Below are positions 57,000 through 64,000 of a DNA stretch of 64,000 nucleotides, piece after piece (the stretch's first letter is position 1; the number at the start of each line of letters is the position of its first letter). The notes beneath the pieces are model-generated. The model searched no databases. It was not told the origin of the DNA and was given only the letters and a program-made list of their open reading frames with translations. This DNA comes from Vombatus ursinus. Its lineage: Eukaryota; Chordata; Mammalia; Diprotodontia; Vombatidae. The position numbers and the translations under genes were made by a program. The stretch lies in contig NW_020954557.1 in NCBI RefSeq assembly GCF_900497805.2, positions 3,070,561 to 3,134,560 of the forward strand, written 5' to 3'.

Positions 57000-57295
57000 A
57001 TTATATTTTGATATGATTATATAATAGTAATAATAATGACATGGTGCTTATGATAATAATAATGATGATAGATAGCATTTATTTAGTGCTCTAAGGTTTG
57101 CTAAGTGCTTTGTGAATATTATCTCATTTTTTTTCTCACAAAAACACTGAAAGTTAGGTACTGTTATTAGTGCCATTTACTGATAAGGAAACTGAGGCAG
57201 AAAACAGTTAAGTGACTTGCCCAGAGTCACACAGCTAGTAAGAGTCTGAGTCAGATTTCAAATCAAGTCTTCCTGACTCTAAGTCCAGGGCTCAG
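57000..57295 (-). repeat. MIR/THER1 CORE-SINE, antisense, near full length
   Basis: ATAATAATGATG-type tail, 'taaggtttgctaagtgcttt', 'gtgccatttactgataagga', 'aactgaggcagaaaacagtt', 'cttgcccagagtcacacagc' and 'cttcctgactctaagtccag'. Confidence 0.93.
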
Positions 57296-57683
57296 TTGTA
57301 TGTATGATTCATATGTTTGATTGTTTGATTTCTATGATTGATTATACAATAATGTACTTTGGCTTTGACCTTGCCTAAAAGTCTAAAAGAGACTTTTGAA
57401 ACAAGAGACAGAGGAAAATGAGGTGCTGGGGTTTAATGGAAAGAGAAAGGGTCACTCTAATACTATATAAACTATTTTGAAAAATAGATAAAGAAGGAAT
57501 CCTACCAAATTCCTTTTATGACACAAATATCATTTTGATACCTAGACTAAGGAGAGCAAAAACAGGGAAAGAAAATTGTAGGCTAATTTCCCTACCGAAT
57601 ATCAATGAAAATATTTAAATAAAATACTAACAAGGAGGTTACAGCAATATATCACAAAGATTACTATGATCAGGTAGGATTTT

Positions 57684-57824
57684 TTTTTGGCTAGGCAATG
57701 GAGTTAAGTGACATGACCAGAGTCACGTAACTAGTAAGTGTTATGTGTCTGAAGTCGGATTTGAACTCAGGTCCTCCCGAATCTGGGGCCAGTGCTCTAT
57801 CCACTGCACCACCTAGCTGCCCCA
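57684..57824 (-). repeat. tRNA-derived marsupial SINE nested in L1, TSD
   Basis: 'ggagttaagtgacatgacca', 'cgtaactagtaagtgttatg', 'tttgaactcaggtcctcccg' and 'tatccactgcaccacctagc'. Diverged 16-bp TSD: 'gatcaggtaggatttt' (57668-57683) and 'gaccagatagggtttt' (57825-57840). Confidence 0.92.
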
Positions 57825-57989
57825 GACCAGATAGGGTTTTACCAATAATTCAGGGCTGGTTCAATATTTGAAAAACTATCAGACAATTGACCATGTCAAT
57901 AAAAAGAAATATTGCATCAATAGATACAGAAAAAGCTTTAAACAAAATACAACACTAATTCCTTTTAAAAATACTAGAAAGTAACCAAG

Positions 57990-58128
57990 GAAACTGGATG
58001 ACACAGTGGATAGAGTAGCAGCCCTGAGTTCAAATCTGGCCTCAGACACTTGACACTTATTAGTTGTATGACCCTGGGCAAGTCAATTAATTTTTATTGC
58101 TTCACCAAAAAAGAAAGAAAAAAAAACT
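57990..58128 (+). repeat. tRNA-derived marsupial SINE nested in L1, sense
   Basis: 'ctggatgacacagtggatag', 'gagttcaaatctggcctcag', 'acacttgacacttattagtt', 'gtatgaccctgggcaagtca' and an A-rich tail. L1 sequence 'actagaaa' precedes it and 'ctctagaaa' follows, a probable decayed TSD. Confidence 0.92.
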
Positions 58129-59333
58129 CTAGAAACCAAAAGAATCAATGGAATCTTTCTTAAAATAAGTAGTATTTAACTAAAACCAGGAGCAAATATT
58201 ATTTGTAATGGGGATAAACTAAAAGCCTTCCCAATAAGATCAAAGGTGAAGTGAAGATGCCATTTATGCCACTATTTTTCAATATTGTACTAGAAATGCT
58301 AGCTATAGCAATAAGAAAGAAAAGGAACAAAAACAGGCAATAAGGATACAAAACTATCACTCTTTGCAGATGATATGATAGTAAAATACTTAGAGAACAC
58401 TACAGAATCAACTAAAGACCTAGTTGAAACAATTAACAACTTTAGCAAAGTTGCAGGATATAAAATAAACCCATAAAAATCATCAACATTTCTACATATT
58501 TCCAACAAAATCCGGCAGGAAGAGATAGAGAAATTTCATTAAAAATAACTGCAGACAGTATACTTAGGGAGAGGATTCTGGGAAGATGATGGAGTAGGAC
58601 AGAAAATACCAGACTCTCCAAACTTTCCCCACAAACAAGACAATACATCACCTCACAATGAACCTAGAGCATAATTAAATTAATAATTAAAATAATTAAA
58701 AGTTGAAAGCAGTTGTCGTCCTAAGACAACTTGAGAGATCCTTAGGAAAGACTCAACCTCTAAGGGCAGAGAAAATTCTAGGAAGACTCCACTGATTCAA
58801 CAAACAACAACCCCTGGGGGCAGCTGGGTCTTGTGGCAGCCTCAGCTTTCGGAACTTTACTTACACCTTGCCAGATAGTGTGGGAGTCACACAGCACAGT
58901 ACCGGAAGATTGAAGGACCCTCTACTCTCCTGGGATGCTGCGCCCGATTGTTCTGACCAGATCTGGTCCTGGCTGTGGCTGTTAATGAGAAGGAGTGAAC
59001 TCATGCCTGGTGAGTGAGGTAGTAGAGGGGTGAGGACCCTGCTGATTGTGGGCATTTGCAGAAGAACAGAGTCCATGGTTTAGTTCCAAGGGCAGAGGGG
59101 TGACTGAAGTTTGCAACTATGGGAGGGACTACAGGGAGCAAGAGCCTTTGTGCTGACAGTGTGGCTGGGAGCCCTAGCTGTGGCTCAGAGGTGGAGAGGA
59201 GTACCAAGGTCAGGCCCCCAGACAGTGCTTAGAAAACAACAGTATGAAAAACTTGAAGTCTGAAGCATCACCCCCCCCACACACCTTGAGACTAGACCTT
59301 GACTATACTAATAAGCCACTAAAAAAATAATAA

Positions 59334-60500
59334 TGAATAAGCAAAGGAGAAAGAACCTGATCATAGACAGCTACTATGGGGATAGAGAAGATCTGGGTTC
59401 ATACTCAGAAGAAGACAGTGAAGTTAAAAAAGCTACTCCTACTTTAAAGAAAAATGTCAAATGGTCACAAGCCCAAAAAGAATTCTTGGAAGACCTTTAA
59501 AAATACTTTAAAAATCAAATAAGAGAGGTTGAGGAAAAATTAGAAAAAAAAAAGAACAATCCAAGAAAATAAAAAAAAATTATGAAAAGAAAGTCAACCA
59601 ATCGGGAAAAAAAAAGGTTAAAAAACTTAAAGAAAATATCTCCTTAAAAACTAGAATTGGGCAGGGGAAAGTTAATAACATTATAAGAAACCAAGAAATA
59701 ATAAAACAAAATCAAAAGAATGAAAAAATAGAAAAAAAATGTGAAATATCTCATTAGAAAATCAACTGATCTAGAGCTGTGCTTCTTAAACTGTGGATCT
59801 TGACCCTATGTGAGGTTGCAAAAAATTTGGCAACAGAAAATGTTTCTGAATGTGCAACATTAATTAAAAATCAAACACATAATGAATCAGGTGTTTCTGG
59901 CAATGCTTGCCCATGTTGTGTTGTGCAACTTTACTGCAACCTTTGTTCTAAACAAAAAGCATGCACACTGCACTGCACATGCTGTCATGCCACACAACGC
60001 CAATGAATGCTGCTGAAATGCGAAAAGGGATTGCAAATGGAAAAAAAAATAAAGAAAACTTGATCTAGAGACCAGATCAAGGAGAGACAATATAATAATT
60101 GTTAGATGACCTGAAAGATATGATTTAAAAAAAGAATCTTGATGTGATATTATAAGAAATCATAAAGGAAAATTGCCTGGAAATTCTAGAATGAGAGGGT
60201 AAAATAGATATAGAAAAAAAATTCATTGATTACTACCTGAAAGAAATCCCCAAAAGAAAGCTTATAGCAACATCATATCCAAATTTCAAAGCTCCCAAGT
60301 TAAGGAGAAAATACTACAATTACCAAAAAAAAGAAAAAACAATTTAAACACTACAGAGCTATAATCAGAATAACAACATGTAGCAACTTCTATGGTAAAA
60401 GACCAAAGGATTATTTTGAAGAGCAAAGGAAGAGCATTATATTTTGAAGAGCAAAGGAGCTGGGTTTGTAACCAAGAATAACTTACCCATCAAAGCTGAG
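59334..60500 (+). pseudogene. L1 ORF1, broken and interrupted by a hAT element
   Basis: Lys/Asn/Glu-rich coiled-coil part before 59,776, then a gap for the hAT insertion, then the C-terminal part from 60,071 ('gaccagatcaaggagagaca', 'gacctgaaagatatgattt'). A-rich slippage tracts and stops leave no frame above about 40 codons in ORF1 itself. Confidence 0.85.
59777..60062. mobile_element. hAT-type nonautonomous element in L1 ORF1, perfect TSD
   Basis: 286 bp beginning 'ctgtgcttcttaaactgtgg' with 'gatcttgaccctatgtgagg', a hAT/Charlie-like terminus. The 8-bp duplication 'atctagag' at 59769-59776 and 60063-60070 is exact and matches the preferred nTCTAGAn hAT target. Removing it restores continuous L1 sequence. 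The 75-codon frame at 59779-60006 lies inside and has no transposase motif. Confidence 0.9.
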
Positions 60501-60806
60501 GATAATCCTGAATGAAAAAAGGAAGGACAGAGTAAAAAGGGAGGGTGAGAGAAATAATAGAGAAGAAAAACTGGATGGAAAGAAATACACAAGGAGTAAT
60601 TACAATTTGAATGTAAATGGGATGAATTCACCCATAAACAGAACTATGTCCAAAAAGCCATAAAATTGTACACACCCTTTGTCCCTTTGGCCACTACTAG
60701 GTTTGTATGCCAAAGAGATTAAAGAAAAGGGGAAAGGACCTATTTGTACAAAAATATTTATAGCAGTTCTTTTAGTGGTGGAGAAGAATTTGAAATTTAG
60801 GGGATG

Positions 60807-60918
60807 CTCTTTTTCTTTCTCTTCCTTTCTTTCTTTCCTTCTTCCCTCCCTCACTTCCTCTCTCTCTCTGTCTCTCTCTCTGTCTCTCTGTCTCTCTCTC
60901 TGTCTCTCTCTCTGTCTC

Positions 60919-60970
<52 letters not shown>
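60807..60970. repeat. CT-rich satellite with GTCTCTCTCTCT periodicity
   Basis: About 160 bp. First 'ttcc/ctttct' units, then repeated 'tctctctctctgtctctctg' units with about 8-12-bp spacing of the G, then a clean TC run. Source of long Ser/Leu or Arg/Glu spurious frames. Confidence 0.95.
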
Positions 60971-61019
60971 TATCTATTTTGGATCTATCTAATGAATCTA
61001 TCTACATCCATCCAGTTAT

Positions 61020-61105
61020 TCAAGCTTCTTTTTGAATTCCCAGAGTTTAGCATAGCAATTCGGACATAGTAAGCACTTAATGTGTGATCATTGACTCGAC
61101 TGTGC
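61020..61105 (+). repeat. L2 LINE 3' tip
   Basis: 'gaattcccagagtttagcat', 'cggacatagtaagcacttaa' and 'tgtgatcattgactcgac'. Confidence 0.78.
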
Positions 61106-61179
61106 CTAGAATACTTTAATCCACATACTTAGACAAAGGTCTCCCCTTGTTTAGTCCAAGCTCCTCTCTAAACACATGG

Positions 61180-61440
61180 TATTTTAGAGCTAGAAGAGAT
61201 CTCAGCGGTCATCTAGTCAAGTGCTTCTTAACTTTTTTTCCACTCTTGACTCCAACACTTCTAAAACTATGGGTTGCAACCCCATATGAGGTCAGCAACC
61301 ATCTCATTCTCCAGAAGAAGAAAGGGAGGTCCAAGAAAGATATAATTCTCCCAGGGTCATGTAAATAAAAGGTATCAGAGGTAGGATTTAAACTCATGTC
61401 CTCAGACTCTGGATCCAGGGCTATTTGCATTGCACTTCAC
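61180..61440 (-). repeat. MIR CORE-SINE, antisense, with hAT-like insert
   Basis: 'ttagagctagaagagatctc', 'agcggtcatctagtca' and, after the insert, 'gtcatgtaaataaaaggtat', 'taggatttaaactcatgtcc' and 'gctatttgcattgcact'. Between about 61,222 and 61,310 lies 'aaaactatgggttgcaac' then 'cccatatgaggtcagc', similar to the terminus of the hAT element at 59777. Confidence 0.72.
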
Positions 61441-61920
61441 TTGCTCATCTTCCTACAGTACCTTCTACCTACTGTCTTTGTCTTTTTACAGGTTATTTGC
61501 CTTTTAAAATCATAGCTTCTTCAGTGCTCTGTTCAAAGGCCATCTCCTACACAATGCCTTTCCTGATCCCTCCAGTTGTTAGTACCCAATTCCTATTACT
61601 TGGTATATATTTTGAATTTACTTACATATATGCATATTATTTTCCTGCAAGAGAATGTAAGCTCTTTGAAGGCAGGACTTTGACTCTGTAAGTCTAGGGA
61701 AGGGGTGGGGAACTCGAAGCCTCAAGGTCACATGTGGACCTCTAGGTCCTCAAGTGCGGCCCTTTGACTGAATCCAAACTACTACAGTTCAGTCAAAGGG
61801 TTGCACATGAGGACCATGTGGCCTCGAGGCCTCGGGTTCCCCATACCTGCCCTAGAGCTTAGCCTAGTGCAAGGCACTTGGTAGTCAATAAATAACTGTA
61901 TGTTAAATGAATGAATTGGA
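61440..61920 (+). repeat. L2 LINE 3' end split by a MITE
   Basis: 'ccatctcctacacaatgcct', 'aagagaatgtaagctctttg' and 'gaaggcaggactttgactct' run to the MITE. 'gcttagcctagtgcaaggca', 'cttggtagtcaataaataac' and 'gttaaatgaatgaattgg' complete the L2 end after it. Confidence 0.88.
61700..61849. mobile_element. Palindromic hAT-type MITE, third copy, in L2
   Basis: 150 bp: 'aaggggtggggaactcgaag' at the left, 'cctcgggttccccatacctg' at the right, 'ccctttgactgaatccaaac' and 'gttcagtcaaagggttgcac' as the stem. Shorter than the 203-bp copy by an internal loss. Flanking octamers 'gtctaggg' and 'ccctagag' share CTAG, a decayed hAT TSD. Confidence 0.9.
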
Positions 61921-62119
61921 TCATGCACCAAGGTCTTATATTCAGTCTTCTTTCCATTCTACCACACTGGCTCTCCCATTTCTTTCTGGAAACCTACTTT
62001 AGGATGTTAGACTACACAAGAAGACAGCTACTCGTAGGGAAATATATTTACCTATAAAGGTTATTCCTATTTTGATTTCACAGCATATAATATCCTTAGG
62101 CATTTATAAGTCATCATAT

Positions 62120-62430
62120 AATGGGAATAGAGTAGACCTGGGGAGGTCATCTTGGTCATTTCCCCGTCTCAAGACAAGACTGAACCTAAGCCATCTTAGA
62201 AGGTCAGTTGTACACTCTGTTCATTTAAAAAACAAAAAAACAAAAAACACTAACACTCCAGAAGGGGATTGTCCCCCTTGGTTATGTCTTACAATATGAT
62301 TTCACTTGGCTTCCTTCATATCGTATTATTTATGATCAGAAAGTTCTTCCTGTTGTCTAAATGAAGTTTCTCCCCTCTTCATAGCCTATCACCTCCTACC
62401 CTTTCTTGCCCTGCAGAAACGAAGGAGGTT
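62120..62430 (-). repeat. L3/CR1-clade LINE 3' end, antisense
   Basis: 'ggggaggtcatcttggtcat', 'acaagactgaacctaagcc', 'agaaagttcttcctgttgtc' and 'taaatgaagtttctccc' resemble the antisense 3' end of L3/CR1. Weak match. Confidence 0.55.
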
Positions 62431-63940
62431 TTCTCACTCCATTCTTAAACATCAAGGCTATAATTCAGTTTTCCTCGAACTTCCTCTATGCCATGCTGCA
62501 TAATAGCCCCTTCATACTCTGTTGCCTGAATTTCCAGGGACACCTTAACCTGGGTGCAGGTAGGAGGCTGAGTCTAATTTTTCTCCCCACCTTTCTATTC
62601 TACGCTCCAGCGCTCCCATCCCCAAAGCCTCCATGGGCTATGATTAAGGTTTAATCAGTTGTTTTCTTGCAAGGCGGGTGGTGGGGGGAGGAGAGGAAAA
62701 GCCCCCTACATTTTCCTTAATGTTATGAATTAGCAGGAGATATTCAGAAATAGAGTTGCCTACCCGTTGTTTGAAAATTGTTTACAGCAAATAATGAACA
62801 AAGCAAATCAGATTGCCAAAGGCCTAGCTGTTGAGAAAGTGTAGTTTGTATTATTAATTAAAATACAAGTCAGCTTTCCCAGCACTTGTAGCCTGTGGGT
62901 ATCAAACGTACTCCACTTGATTGAATCGGGTAGTGGCAGCCCGGCATTTTTTATTTTGTGCTGGGAGGGATAACAACAGCAACAACAACAACAAATAAAT
63001 AAATAAATAAAGCTGTTTTATGCTACCTCATTTGAAAAAATATTATTTTAGAACGAAGGCATAGTAGCTTCAGCAGACGAGCAGAAATAACATAAAATCT
63101 ACATTATGCCCTTACGCTTTGATTTTAAGCAACGGGTCAGTCTGCGACCTCAGAAATTCTAGTGCCAGTGTATTATAGGCAGACCTTTGTCTATGGCCAA
63201 GGAAACAGTTTCCATGGAGATGCAAGGCATTTGACAATGGTCACTGTTTTGGAGAAGTAAATTAATCCAAGCAGGAGACCAGTTATAAGAATTTTCCCCA
63301 CTCTGGCAGGGGGAGGGGGACAAAGGGTTGGTAAGTTGCACAGAAGAAGAAGAAAAAAATATTTCTGCCTTTTGGTTATTCTTTTTTTAACATGTGGAAG
63401 TAACTGAAATTATAAGAAGGCTTAAACTTTGTTTCTGGAGTCAGTGCTTATGGGGATTCTCCAGTGATGGAGAACTAGAATAGGGAATGAGTTTTTTTTA
63501 AAAAAACGAGCTGAGAAATTTGGCATACCTCTAGGTAAATTTAGGGAAAGGAAAAAAATAGTGTGGTTTCTTTTTCTTACAAATAACTTGGGCTATTCTA
63601 CTTTGGAACCAATCCTTTTAACTAGATGTCACAGTCATCCATAACTGATGGACCAGAGAATAAATTTCATAAGACTGGATGGAAAGAAATACTCAAATAC
63701 CAGCTTTCCCAAGTGGTGTTTGTTCAATCTAGGTGGGTCAGTACTAGGAAGATGTTTTAATCATCTACTGCAAATAACCACTATTGGATATCACGTTCTT
63801 TATTTTTATGTAATTATTTGAAATAATCAAATGACAGTAAGTGCCAGAAGACAAGCCCGATTCTCTAGTAACCAAATTTTCTGCCTGACTTAACTCTTGC
63901 AGGCAATATTTAGAGTAAGGAAGTGATGATTAGGAATTTG
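62431..63940. other. Repeat-poor stretch, candidate conserved noncoding DNA
   Basis: No recognised transposon apart from an (AAC)n(AAAT)n run at 62982-63010. The 62,740-62,960 and 63,040-63,290 parts are word-rich: 'gtattattaattaaaataca' (62,849), 'cagtttccatggagatgc' (63,206; RFX X-box-like half sites), ACAATGG (63234-63240; SOX-like) and 'gtaaattaatcc' (63,257). No coding signal. Confidence 0.42.
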
Positions 63941-63949
63941 TTAGCTTAT

Positions 63950-64000
63950 TCTGAGGCAGTGGTATCACTGAGAATGAAGTCAAGAAGACTTGGGTTCAAA
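63950..64000 (+). repeat. SINE head, cut by the window edge
   Basis: 'ctgaggcagtggtatcactg', 'aatgaagtcaagaagacttg' and 'ggttcaaa' are the tRNA-like 5' end of a MIR/MAR-type SINE that continues outside the window. Confidence 0.75.

Larger units (their letters stand above)
57470..58562 (+). pseudogene. L1 ORF2 reverse-transcriptase fragment with two SINE insertions
   Basis: RT palm-side sequence in pieces: 'gacctagactaagg'-side fingers block near 57,541; 'cagggctggttcaatatttg' near 57,852; 'gcatcaatagatacagaaaa' near 57,913; and [19 protein letters not shown] with the FADD box at 58363-58374, then a [11 protein letters not shown] block. The enzyme would prime reverse transcription of L1 RNA at a nicked target, but this copy is truncated at both sides. 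It is cut off at 58562 by another L1. Confidence 0.9.
58563..60806 (+). repeat. L1 LINE with 5' UTR and ORF1, ORF2 almost entirely deleted
   Basis: 5' end 'gggaagatgatggagtagga' near 58,580; UTR to about 59,300; ORF1; then about 50 bp of ORF2 start ('gtaattacaatttgaatgta', 'aatgggatgaattcacccat') joined near 60,640 to the 3' region ('agccataaaattgtacacac', 'caaaaatatttatagcagtt'). The 3' tail is lost in a CT satellite at 60,807. A hAT element sits inside ORF1. Confidence 0.88.

Noticed and set aside
59779-60006. 75-codon Cys-rich frame, possible small secreted peptide
   Set aside because: Entirely inside a hAT nonautonomous element.
60679-61035. 118-codon frame rich in Ser/Leu, with an Arg/Glu-rich frame on the other strand
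   Set aside because: Product of the CT satellite.

Overview
The window reads as marsupial nuclear DNA. It is A+T-rich, has no operons or compact genes, and is packed with interspersed repeats. Diagnostic families are: a tRNA-derived SINE with the marsupial WSINE/SINE1_MD-type body (heard on the minus strand as 'ggcaattggggttaagtgac'); MAR1-type SINEs with an RTE-like tail ('ccaaatggggtcac', then a short AAC repeat); MIR/THER CORE-SINEs; many L2 pieces; L3/CR1 pieces; marsupial-type L1; and hAT MITEs. The species cannot be fixed from sequence alone. I found no protein-coding exon, rRNA or tRNA gene that I can support. The longest open frames (about 90-160 codons) lie in repeats, microsatellites or low-complexity sequence. 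The window is best described as intergenic or deep-intronic.

Layout. 1-5.7 kb: MIR, unrecognised sequence, a 1-kb antisense L3/CR1 and several L2 pieces. 5.7-14.7 kb: mostly unrecognised DNA, then an L2-rich block (9.8-13.9 kb), a SINE with a clear target-site duplication (TSD) and a palindromic hAT MITE. 14.8-22 kb: L1-rich, with an old antisense ORF2, an old sense ORF2 tail interrupted by a younger L1, and that L1 interrupted by a SINE. 22-31 kb: largely unrecognised DNA (two candidate conserved noncoding stretches) with scattered L2, MIR and MAR1. 31-39.9 kb: L1, L3 and L2 pieces, a large TA/TG microsatellite and two more candidate conserved stretches. 39.9-45.5 kb: one old antisense L3/CR1 element broken by a hAT MITE, an L2 piece, an L1 with ORF1 but no recognisable ORF2, and two SINEs. 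45.5-57 kb: an RTE tail, L2, antisense L1, MIR/MAR1 and unclassified sequence. 57-64 kb: an L1 reverse-transcriptase fragment with two nested SINEs, an ORF2-deleted L1 carrying a hAT insertion, a CT-rich satellite, an L2 broken by a hAT MITE, and a final candidate conserved stretch.

No gene system operates here. The biology on view is a layered record of transposition. The order of insertion can be read from nesting: L3/CR1, L2 and MIR are oldest, then L1, then MAR1, tRNA-SINEs and hAT MITEs. The three 5'-preserved L1 copies all keep ORF1 but lack nearly all of ORF2. The repeat-poor islands contain homeodomain-, SOX- and POU-like words and are the best candidates for host function, but conservation could not be tested. 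Repeat families were recognised from memory of their consensus sequences, so most boundaries are good to about 10-30 bp except where a TSD is given.
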